This document shows, piece after piece, positions 31,887 through 44,229 of a stretch of 64,000 nt of DNA. Each line of letters starts with the position of its first letter. Position 1 is the first letter of the stretch. The notes under the pieces were generated by a model. That model had not been told where the DNA came from, did not search any database, and worked only from the letters and a program-made list of their open reading frames with translations. Source of the stretch: Annona cherimola (lineage: Eukaryota; Streptophyta; Magnoliopsida; Magnoliales; Annonaceae); assembly GCA_030490835.1 (NCBI GenBank), contig CM059972.1, positions 5,300,264-5,364,263 of the forward strand, written 5' to 3'. Both the position numbers and the translations under genes were made by a program.

Positions 31887-34800
31887 TGTAATAACCTGGA
31901 AATTTTGACTAATTAGAGACATCTAACCATGATTTTCACGATTACATTGGGAAATTGACGATAACAAAAAGAAAAAAAGCTTGTGAGAGTAATGTAAATA
32001 CTAGATAGTATTTGAATGGTTTCCAATCCTGTGTAACTTCTCCATTTGAGGGCTCATTTTGATGATTATATGAAAACCAATCCACTCATTAGATTTAAAT
32101 TGTTTGTTTAGGGAATGTTTGGTTATTGAAAGAATTTTCTAAACTGGAACTTTTTAGGGTGTGTTTGGGGAGGTAAAATTTTTGAAATGATGAAGAGTAT
32201 TGAGGAAGAATAAAAAGGATAAAAAAGTTAGGTTATGATTAGTTGTGTGAAAATGCTTGAAAAATGTGGTAGTTATATGGGAAGACGTAAAAAAATGATT
32301 TTAAAAATTGGGTAATTATGATGAATGAAAAGTTTTGATTGGAAGAGTTTTAGTGTATGTTTCGGAAGTAATAAAATTTTTGAATGAAAATTTTTGGGAT
32401 ATTTTTAAATGCACTCGAGTGTATTTAACTTTTAAAATTATGAAACTACCATTGATTTTTTAAAATTCAAAACAAATGTCTACAAATATCTAAAAATAAT
32501 AAAAATTAATACACATGTTAAATATAATTAGATAACAGTTGAATAAGAAAAATTTCAAAAAAATATTATAAAATGAATTTTTGCAACTGGGTGCATTGTA
32601 TCATGCCTCAAATTTTTTAGTACGAAAGGTTTCGAATTAGAAGAAAATGATGTAATATGATAGAGATAATGATGAAAATTAAAGGAAAAAAAATTTAAAT
32701 AAATAGGTTAGTTGTGCAGAAATAATTGAAAAATAGAGTAGTTGTATAGAAAGATACGAAGAAATGATTAAAAAATGATGTAATTATGAAGATAAAAAAG
32801 TTTTAGCATGACATTTTTGGTCATTGCCAAAAAATTTTCTAAAATTTTCATTCTTTATAATTATCTTATTTTTAAAATTATTTCTGTACATCTTTTTATG
32901 CAACTATTTTATTTTTAATCATTTTTAAATAACTATGGTATAATTAATTTATCTATTTTAATTTTATTTTATTTACTTCTCGTTATTATCCTTATTATAT
33001 CATATCATTTAATCACATTTCAAATCTTTTATACAAAAAACTTTCTATTAAAATTTTTTCTCATTTTCCAAACACTTCTTTAATTAAGAATTTGAATTTT
33101 ATCCTAATCAAATATGTGCATGATCTCATCTATTAAATGCAAAAAATCAACTTAAATCTATTTATTTTGGGTATGTTGAGTGATAACAAAAAAAGTATTA
33201 AGCTAAAACTTTTCACTTTCCATAATTATTCTATTTTTAATCATTTTTTTTACATTTTCCTATACAATTACTTTATTTTATAATAATTTCTACACATATG
33301 CTCATACAACTAACATATCTATTTTAACTTTTTTCTCTTTACTGATCATCATTATCCATATTATATCACATCATTCTTTTCAAATTTAAAAATTTTTATG
33401 CCAAAAACTTTTTTCATCCAAATTTTTTATCACTTTTCTAACACACCTTTTATTTCAAAATGGTTATTCGACATTACATTATCTAAAATATTATTCTTAT
33501 ATAAGTGATTATACAGGCTATTCCAAGGGTTCATTCGGTAAGATATACAAAAAAATTCTACTTTTAACAAATCTTTTGACATTATTTGATATTTGAACTA
33601 ATCAATTATTTACATTTTTATATATATATTTTTTTGATTGGAATTTACATTTTTATATTACATCTAGCTTTTAATAAATTTTAATGACTTTTCATATAAT
33701 TAATCTATTTATTTTATTTTAATTCTCTTAACTCTTTATTATCCTTATTATGTCATAATACTTTTTCCTTTTAAAAAAATTTATACCTTACCTAATGAAT
33801 CCCAAGTGTCTTCATATTTACATGTAATTATATATTTTAAGTAACTACGACTCACTTAAAACTTTGAGTTGTGATACATTGCATTGACCTTTGGTGCACC
33901 CGAGTGCAAAAGTCCATTTTTTATTTTTTCTAAATTTTTTTATACAGCTATTAATCTAGGTGTATTTAACATGTGTATTAATTTTTACTATTTTCATAGA
34001 CTTTTAGATATTTATTTTTGATTTTTTAACACCAATGACATTTTTGCAGTTCATTAATTTTTTAAAAATACATTGATTTTAAAAAATAAAAAATAAAAAT
34101 ATAAAATTCTCAAAAAATGGTAAAAATTGATACACATATTAAATATACCTAGATTAATAGTTGTAAAAAAAATTTCAAAAAAATTAAAAAAAGGTAAAAT
34201 TCACCCCAGTGCACTAAGGTTTAATGCACCCGAGTTCATTTAGTCACGTCTGTAAAACTTTGAGTGAAACAAAATTTGGTCTTAAGATAAAAAGTTGAAG
34301 TTAAACAATATGATCTTGTATTTGCAAACATACCTACTTTTTTTTTTTTTTTTGATTAAGCAAACATACCTACTTAGTTTGACTGTAGTTACAAAAATGC
34401 GCACATAGTTTTTGAAATTGCAAATAATTCCCACATAGTTTGACTATAATTACAAAGATACCCACGCTGTTATGACGTTGTTGCTACATCGTTACAACAT
34501 GAGTATATTTGTAAGGATACGCAAACTATACGAGTATATTTGTAATTTGAAAAATTAAGTAGGTATTTAGTTTTTAAAATATACTTATATAGGTTACATA
34601 TATTTGTAAATATATTCATGCTGTAACAGTGTAGTAACGACAATATAACGACGTTATAACGACATGCATATATCTGTAATTATAGTCAAACTAGGTGAGA
34701 GTTATTTGTGATTTATGAAACTATATGAAATCGACCGTTTTTGGCTAGATAAAATCTATATATTTTTTACCCGAATTCAAAAATAAGATCGACCGTCTGT

Positions 34801-36112
34801 CCCACTTCGTATATATTAATTTATTAAAAATTATAAGCTTGTGTTTAAATATTATTATTATTTCTTTCAAAATTCTCACTTTTTTATAATCAACTCTATT
34901 AACAATAGAAGAATCAATTCACTCAAAAAGCAATATAAGAATCAATAAGAAGAATTTGTACATATATAACTCTTATGTGTAATTGTATATTAACCCATTT
35001 TAATAAATTTATGTCGTATTTTCAAATATTTTGTTTTCTTAATTATGTGATAATTAGTGAAATTTTGAAGCATATAATATTTAAATTTTGTATAGATGTA
35101 TATTTATGTTTGATATGTATATAAATTTTTAAAATTATCTTATTCGACCCGCATTTTTTACTCGACCTGTTATCCCGAAGCCGGTTCGATATTAACCCGA
35201 AGTTTGTCCCAGAACTTATTAAAAAAAAATGAGGGTCAAACCAATATTATCCCGACTAAGTATAAAAAAAAGAGTCAAATTTAATTTTTAAAAGGTATGG
35301 TCAGAGTTGGGCAAACCTTGACTCCTGAGCGTGTGTGGGACTTAAGTAAGAATATAGTAGAAATTATGAAAAATGAAAGAGTAAAGTGAAACGACAGAGT
35401 TAAAGTAAGAATAAAATGATAAAAGATAGGATAATTATATGAAAAATAAGAAAATGATTAGATATAAAGATAAAAATGAAAAAAAAGTTAGCCACTTAAT
35501 TACAATATCAAATTATAGCATAGGAGAGTAGGAACAAATATTAATTGTGTATTACATTCCAATCCTTTCGATTACTTAGCCAAACGCTCTGTAATGAATT
35601 TGAGAATGTAGTTTCGGCCATTATTTTGATACATTTTGTTTTGGCTTGACCGGTGAAGTTTGATTAATTTATTTGATTTAGCATATCTGATCATCTTTCA
35701 TTCAATGACCAGTATCGAAAATAAAAAATAAGCTTTTGTTTATGAGTTCCGACGTGCGTAACTAGCAACTACCAACTGCCAGCGCGACCAAACATGAAAT
35801 GATGAAGCATGCCCGTCTGTTAAAGTGACCAGAATGCCCTTGCATCTTTTCGCGCCACGCTCGCGTGCTCGGTTGTCAGTTGTGACGTGCTTGCATCCTA
35901 CGCAGAACAGCAGAAGGCACTTTCTCTTCTTGAAATGACCAGAATACCCTTTTCAGCCATCCCCCATCGGCTTTCTTTCCGCTGAAACTTTCTCGCGTGT
36001 GGTCGCTCTCGCTTGTTGTGCCCATGTCCTTCGACAGAGCACGCGACGATGCCCGCCATTCCTGATCTTCATGCTCTGAGTCAGCTGTTCAGATCGCTCT
36101 TCTTCCTTCTCC
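31887..36112. other. SYF1-VPS38 intergenic region: nested MITE graveyard
   Basis: No gene. It contains several F1-type MITEs inserted into each other (about 32112-33085, with a hairpin MITE near 32399-32625 inside), another F1 at about 33170-33450 and a related GGTTCATTCGG/TAATGAATCCC element at about 33525-33800. A hairpin MITE with GTGCACCCGAGTGCA ends lies at about 33885-34248, an inverted repeat with TAGTTTGACTATAATTACA arms at about 34420-34735, a degraded relative of the 8228 hAT MITE at about 34760-35320, and a decayed F1 copy at about 35340-35590. The last 500 bp become GC-richer and hold the VPS38 promoter and leader. Confidence 0.65.
36024..36112 (+). promoter_or_regulatory. VPS38 leader with upstream ATGs
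   Basis: Three ATGs precede the main start at 36113: 36024 (14-codon ORF including the stop, 36024-36065), 36049 (a frame that overlaps the main start and ends near 36270) and 36071 (ATG CTC TGA). If the transcript starts upstream of these, they could lower translation. The transcription start is unknown. Confidence 0.4.
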
Positions 36113-39100
36113 ATGTCGTCATCGGCTCCATCCTCGCCGGCGGAACTGGTGCCCTTAACATCCTCGAGCGAGATCAAGGCCACCGAGTCCGTGAAGGTCG
36201 TCGAGTGGGACGATCTGCAGCAGGAGCTGGCGCGTCTCTGGAGCCTATCGTCCGCTATCAAAAAAGCTAATGATAGGAAGGATCTCCTCTCCCGAAAGAT
36301 CGAATCTCTCATTCAGGTTGGTTTTCTCCTCTTTTGGGTCTCGGAATCGAAATGTGTAGGGTTTTGTGTTTATCGGAATTTTTTGGCGATGCGTTCGTTG
36401 GATCGTGGGTTTAGCGTTTGGGTACTTCTGCTCAAGAGCTGGATTAGGGTTTTGCGAATGTCAGGAATTTCAATGAGGTAAACCATTGACTAGAAGCTGT
36501 TTTGTGAATGGGGAAGGCCGGGAAAACAGGGAAACAAAATTAGAAGAAGATGAGGTGCTGAGTCAGCTGGCTAAGCCAGCTGGGGCAAGAAGACTTCGCC
36601 CACGAGGGAGACTGGACCTGTGAGTCGGGAGCGAGCGAGTGCGATTGGGGTGTGCCAGTTAGGTGAGGCCCTGCACAAACATCAGAAGGGAAGGTTGTTA
36701 CAAAAGGTAGTTAGCACCAGCACTGAAAATGTTAGACAGAATTTGAAATAAGAAGAGGAAAGAAGAGTTGTAGTTTTTACTGCTAATTCGACTGCTGCCA
36801 TTAGAAGACTGCATTGACTTTTGATATTATTTTCTTGTCAAGGGTTGGGCGTGCATGGGAACTGTATGATTTGTCTGACCTACTATTGGTTTTGAAGAAG
36901 GAAAAGACATTGTAGGAGTTTAAGGTTTCTGAGGAGGCCTCATTGTTTTCCCCAGCAGAAATTATCTACATATAGACTCCACTTGGGAAGAGGTTAAAAA
37001 AAAAAGGACTTTCCCACTTCTTCCCACACACCGTTCGATATGATTTCGACGTCTTAACTACCTTACCATCCAACTTTTTCTATCATTACCTCCACATGTC
37101 AATCATTTTCTTTCAGATTTGCCATACAATTATCTTACATTGTATTTATTTTCTTTACTTCTAATCATTATCCTGATCATATCACATCATTTTCTCAAAA
37201 ACTTTCTCACAAATTTCTCTCTACTTTTTTATTTTTATTTTTATCACATACTGAATGGACTTATAATGCATGTGTCATGCTTTTATTTTGTATTTCCCTC
37301 TTGATCCATGGATTCTCATAAAAGAGTGTAAAAGGAAAGGAAATGCGAAAGCGGATGTGAATGGAGACAACACAACACTGCATGATGAATATGAAAAATG
37401 GAACGAGAAAAGATAGTACAACGAAATAAAAGTCAAATGATGAATAAGAAAAAATAGTATGATGAAATAAAAATAAAATGATATAATGGTTATGGAGACA
37501 ATAAAATAATGAATGGAAAAGATAGATTTTAGAAGTTTACAAAGTTAATAATAGGAAAGGCCAAGATAATGTTGGAAAAATATGGGGGGAGTGATTCAAT
37601 GCAACCAGGTTGCATGGACTTCTTTTAAAAATTTTTACAGTTTTTATTTTCAAATCTAAACCATTTATCGTATCCAAGTTTTTTGATAATTCCAAAAAGC
37701 ACAAATATTGAAATTTTTATATACTATGTATACCCTATACATGTTGAGAAAAGTTTAGTAGTTATGTATTTACTCTCAACAGATGCTAATTGTTTATAAG
37801 GTATGAGTTTTCAATCAAAGTGATTTTTCGTAACTTAATAACCAAAAATGTTGTTGCAAGGTAAATGGTTAACATTTGGAAAAAATGTTTAAAGATAGAA
37901 AATTAAGGGGTTGCATGGACCAATTGTATTGAATCATTGCAAAAATTTGAGTAACTATGATGAAAATGTATATGCAGAGAGGTTTTTACTTTATCTTGAT
38001 TAATGTAAAGTGGAAGGAGGAAAGAATGATGTAGAATGGTGTTAAAAACCATCCAAATGCCTGTCGAACTTTGAGTGGTTGATCCATATTTGTTGTTGCC
38101 ATTGAAAAGTTTTATCTTTTATTATGTTTGCATTTCAGACTTAATTTTTCTTCAAGGGTGTGTTTGTCAATGAGAAAAAAATGTCTAGCTAAAACTTTTC
38201 ACTCTCCATAACTATTCTATTTTTTAATCATTTTTTCACATCTTCCTTACAACTATTCTACTTTTTAATCATTTCTACACAACTACCCATACAACTAATC
38301 TATTTATTTTAACTTTATTTTCTTTACTCCTCATCATTACCTGCATTAGATCACATCATTCTCTTCAAATTCAAAAACTTTTGCATCAAAAACTTTTCAT
38401 CTAAGAGTTTTATTACTTTCCAAACACACCTCAAATGGTTAAGAATGGAGGTATCTAAATCTAGTAGGGTGTTTGAACCATTTTCAAGAACATGCCATGG
38501 GTTTTGTACTTTGTATCATATTTGAGAACACATCATATTTGTTGTTTGTGTTTCAGTCTTTCTTTTCTATTGTTGTTGAAGAGAGAAAAGATTGTCTAGG
38601 GAATTGTCACTTCATGTCATTTTTTTCCTCTTAATTTTATGGGCTTTAATTGACCAGTTTCCTCGTTAGCGGGGCGGCAATATGGTAAGCAGGTAAAATC
38701 AGAATCATTGTGTCAGTACAATGAGCTTGAAGTGATTCGTCAGAAGCTGGAGACTCGGAAATTGGAGATGGGGAACCTGTTGATTCGTTCAAGAAGCACA
38801 TCTGATGATGTCAAGAATCAAAAGAAGCAGCTTTGTCTAAGCATCAAATCGTTGTTGGTTGCAGGGAAAGCTCTCACAGTAGCACATAGTCAGCTGCAGG
38901 TACTTCCGTTTAATGTTTAATCCAGTAGAAGTTTCTGAGTTTAATGCATGAAATATTGGGTGAAATCCTTTCTTCTCTTCGTTTCATTGTGGTGCAAAGT
39001 TGCCTAGCTGTAAATTGGTTGCCTTACTCCATGCTGTTTCTTCAGTAATATGAATGAGGGCATTGACTGTTCTGTAGTCTCTTGGATTGGCAAATGGGAT

Positions 39101-42100
39101 AAAAACCTTGGTAAACTTGTTGTGGACCCTGGTGTGGAGTAGTCATGTTTCAGTGAATGAAGTCCACATTCCATCTCATACTATAAAATAGTTAAATTAC
39201 AGTTTGTAGGAGAAGAAGGCCATAGATTGATGTAGATGTGAGATCCTTGCCCATGCCCATTTAAGATTTGTTTCAAAGGATCACTATAGCATCTTTCAAC
39301 TTTTTGAGTCCTTTTGGATCTTCCTTACGAATATCTTGATTATTTTGTTTTGGCCAGATGAATCAGCTAATTGTTTTAATTTTTCCGTAGGAAGCTAATA
39401 GGTTGCTTGGTGGAGAAAGAGGTCATGTTCGTCTTATAAACCTGCAGAAGATACTTCGAACAAGGCAACAGTACATGGCGGCACAGGTTTCCACCATTTA
39501 CCCAGTGAAGGCTTCACTTGGACTGACAACTGGAAGGCATGATTTACATTCTGGTGTAGGCCAATCAGGTAAAATTTCTTGTATAGGAAGTGTTTGATAC
39601 GGAGAATTGGATAATTTTATTATTTTGGTTCTATTTCTCCATGAATTCTGGAAATATGAAAACTTGAGGAGTTTGTGATTAAGCGAATATATAATTCATA
39701 ACTGAGTAAGAATGTGGGATGCTAGAAAGCCATTCATGTAGCCACACATTGCTGTTTAACAGTGGAGATTCTGTGGCTGGTTACATTATCATATATAGGT
39801 GATGTAGATGCCCGGGCCTATGGTCATAGTTTTGCATCTTGCTAATACTTATTGAATTTCGTTACTGAAATCATCAGTGTTTTTAATAGGGAAAATATTG
39901 TAATATGGACTATTATTAACCTTACTGACATGTATTATTCATATCTAACATTGCGATTTTGTTGGAAATTAACTTAAGAAAAATCCAATGAATATCATAA
40001 TTTTTTTAAAAGAAGAAAGATTCTTGAATGTTTTTCCGTGCTCTTTTCTGGATGCATTCGATGTCATTTATTTTCTTATACTTTTATATTGGATAAATTC
40101 AGTGATAAACTTTATTTGATACTATTTGTTAAGCTTTTTAACATTGAGCTCAGATTTGTATGCAAGGTTGGTTCCCTCATTTACAATTAGTACGGATTCC
40201 AGTTTCCTTGATCTGCCTTTTCTAACTCATGTGTTTTCTCTGCATATACCCAATGTGGGAGATGCAACTTCTAAATGCTTACACCCATATTGATCCACAC
40301 ATGAATCACATGCTAATGCCTCCGAGGTTGCTGCCCAAGTCCATACGCTAGGCCAAGTCTTTCACTTGAAAATAAATAAACCAATTCCCTCTTTTGGGAA
40401 TCCTAATTATATTCAATTGGATGAGGATTCGGTCATACCAAGGCTATTTTCAGATTAAATGGGCACTATTATCTCTTACACAATGCTTTTAAAAATTTTA
40501 ATTTCAGTTTGTGAGCTTGCTTGAGTATCCAATTGGGGGTAGTTATTAGAATGGGGTTTCTGTGACAAATGCATCATGGTTGCAGTCTAAACCTAAGACT
40601 CGGTTGCTTGGGTTGACTTTGCTTGCTTAATATTTAGCTGTGGCATTTTGAGCTTGGTGTTGGTTTAGGCTTGATTGGGGTAGGAGCAATTTTAAGGGGC
40701 TAATGTGTTACTAGGTTAAATTGCTTAGATCTGAATTCCATTTGTACATGTGCATCTATGTTTTGAAAACTGGCAGAAGAATATTATTTTTATATTAACT
40801 GTAGGTAAAAAGTGGGGAAGAAGACTATCAAGAACACTTCTAGGAACTTATTCTTTATTTTTAAACTTGTAGCAACTCAATCAGTCTATCCAGGGGGATC
40901 TCGGCAATTTCTGTTTTTTTTTTTGTTTTGTTTTGTTTTGTTTTGTTTTGTTTTGCTTTTGTTTTTGTAGTTTTTTATTAGCAGACCTTCCCAATAAGAT
41001 TTTTCTCCTTATTTTTGGTCCCAAGCTTAGATAAAAAGAGAGGGTTGGTATGTCAGGTTCGTAACCAATACTAAGAAGTTTCCGTCACATCTTTTTTTTA
41101 TAGGTTCTGAAATAACATTACAAAATTGTTAGTTTTAGGGTATTTCCTGTTTCCTGTGAGTGATGTGTTGCGATGGAACCCAACTGCCGTGAGAAATGAG
41201 CAAGGTTTCCTAGAAGTGAGAAATAGGCAAGGGTTACTTGGTTGTGTTCCTAGAAGTGATGTGCCACACTAATGCCTAGTTGTGGTGAAAAATGAGTAAA
41301 TGTTTTCATGTCATTCTAGACGTGGTTGGGTAAATAAGGTAGTCCCAAAACGCAAGGGCTTTGTCTCATAGGATTTTGGTAATCATTTACAAGAAAAGTA
41401 TGAAATTGATGGATAGAAGAACCAATACAACTTGTCTCAAAGAGACTAAATTGAAAGGAGCTAAGGTTAGAGAGGTTAATGAGTACAAAATATGATATGT
41501 AGGAAGGATGAAAATAAAAATGGATAAAGTTATAGAAGTTAATAGAGTAAACAATAGAATTATTGATTTAAAACTTGTTCTAGGTGAAAAGGTAATAACT
41601 GTGATTAGTGCTTATTCACCACAAGAAGGAATAGATCATATAATTAAGAAACAGTTTTGGAATGACATAGATAATCTAATGCAAAAGATACAAAACCAAA
41701 AAAAAAAATTGTAACAGGAGGAGATTTAAATGAACATGTAGGAAAAGAGGATGTAAGTTCTTAAAGAATTCTAGTTTCAGTTTTGGAATAAGGAATAAAA
41801 TGAGATATGGCATTTTAGATTTTTCTTGGGCATATGTTTTAGTTGTAGCAAATGCTTCATCATTATTATTATTTTTTTTAAAGAAAGTTTGATAACCTTT
41901 AAGAGTAGGACTAATTTCTGGCCAAATGGATTTTTTTTTTCCCTTTAAGAAGATGAGATATATCCCTATGTAGCAATTGCAAGGTTATCTCATGTGAGAG
42001 TTTAACTATGCGACATAGGTTATTAGTAATAGATATATATACAAAGAGATAGGAGAAAACCTGAAAGTAATGTAATTTCAAAAAATTAAATGTTGAAATT

Positions 42101-44195
42101 GAAGAGTGCTAATATAGAACTTTCTAATAAAAGAATGATAGAAGGAAGATGGGATGTAAAAGAAGTTAAAGAGTAGAATGGCAATGCATTAAAAGAGTTG
42201 AGCAAAGTATTCCAGTAGTATATAAAAATGCTAAAGTTTTACATAGGGAAATTTGGAAAAAGTTCTAATATAGAACTTTTTAATAAGAGAATGATAGAAG
42301 GAAGATGAGATGTAAAAGAAGTTAAGACTAGAATGACAATGCATTAAAAGAGTTGATCAAAGTATTCTAGGAGTATATAAAAATGTTGAAGTTTTACATA
42401 GGAAAATTTGTGGTGGAATGAGAATGTTCGAAAGGTTATAAATTATAAATAAGAGAAGATTAAATGTAATGTCCAAACCTGGAAAAAACTATCTTGGGCT
42501 TGTAGCCTTCTAGGTCTAAAAGTGTGATATTGTCCGTTCTGGCTTGACAGCTCAGCCGCACGGTTTTAAAACGCACCAAACCATGTTTTAAGCTTAAACC
42601 CACTTATAAACCCTTAGGAACTCTATCCTTTTTTCGATGTGAGATTTAGTTCTAGGTTGTTACTGACCCACCACCTTCTGTTTGGTCTGTCCTCGAAGTG
42701 CCACTCAATTCTAGGCCATTGCCTACTCAACTCATCTCCACTATTGGCCTTTACCTTGTATCTATTGGAGGGGTTGCTTTGATACCATTTGTAATGTCTA
42801 GACCCAGTAAAATGATCCTAGGCCTGGGGGCTTATGGGTTTAACAGTGTGATATTGTTTGTTCTGGCCTGGCAGCTAAGCCAAATTGTTTTAAAATGTGT
42901 CATACCATATTTCAAGCTTTGCCCCACTTATAAACCCCTAAGAACTGTATCTTCTTTTTGATGTGAGATTTAGCTCTGAGCTGTTATATTAAAAAACTAA
43001 AAAGATTATGAGCGAAGTTAAACATGAATCTTATGATAATTTATATTAGAAATTAGGAACAAAACAAGGAGAAAGTTATATATTTAAGTCAGTTAAATTA
43101 AGAGAAAATAAATGTATAGATGACACATATTAGATATATCAAAAGACTAAAGAATTTTAGTAAAAGATGATGAAATCAGAAAAAATGGAAAACTTATTTC
43201 TATAGTTTATTGAATGATGATCCATCAAAACATTTAAGATTGGATGATACAATTTGAATGCAGAAAAAAAGAAATCTTGTCTATGTTTCGAAATTTTGAG
43301 TCTCTAAAGAAAAGGAAACCCTATGAAAAATTACAATAAGAAAAGAATTAGCTTAAGATAATATACCAATTAAGGCTTGTAAGTGCATGAGAGATCTATG
43401 TATAAATTAGTTAACAAACTTCTTAAATAAGAATATAAGAATAAAGTTAATGTTAAATGAATGAAGAAAAATTATTGTAGTGTTGATAAAAATAAGATAT
43501 TTAAAATTGTGCAAATAATCGTGGCATAAAACGAAAGAGTTATACAATGAAACTATTAGAAGAGTAGGTGTGCAAAGAGTAAGATGAGAAGCAAATGTCT
43601 CCGAAATCTATTTAATTTGGTTTTATGTAAGAAAGATCAACCACTTCCATCTTATTTAGATAGTTGAGAAGTGTGGAGAGAAGAAAAAGAACCTAACCTA
43701 CAAATGGTTTTTATTCATCTAGAAAAACCATATGAGAGGATTCAAAGAAAATTAATATAGAAGATGCTAGAAAAGAAAAGAATTATCAATAAGGTTATTA
43801 GATATATATAGAGAGAGAGAACTATTCCGGTGCAGCGTCACTGCACCGGAACAGCAGTACAATGGCCCAAAAAATGGGCCCCACACATATTAAAATGCAA
43901 TGAAACTTTATACAATAATTTATCCATCTATAAATCATACTTTAGATGGTTTAGATGTTGAAAAAACCACTTTAAAGTTGTTATTTATATCAAAATATTT
44001 GATTACATTGAATTTGTATCATTTCAGATGGGGTCCATACACATATCCGATTGAGATGAAAATTGATATGATAATAAAATACATTATTTTAAATACAATG
44101 GGTGAGTAGATTATAATTTGATCATCACATGGGGCTCATTTTAGCGCTACTGCACTGTAATTACGGTGCATCGGCGCTGCACTTGAATGTAACTC

Positions 44196-44229
<34 letters not shown>

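Noticed and set aside
36013..36270. 85-codon frame overlapping the VPS38 start
   Set aside because: An out-of-frame shadow of VPS38 exon 1; at most an overlapping upstream frame, not a separate gene.
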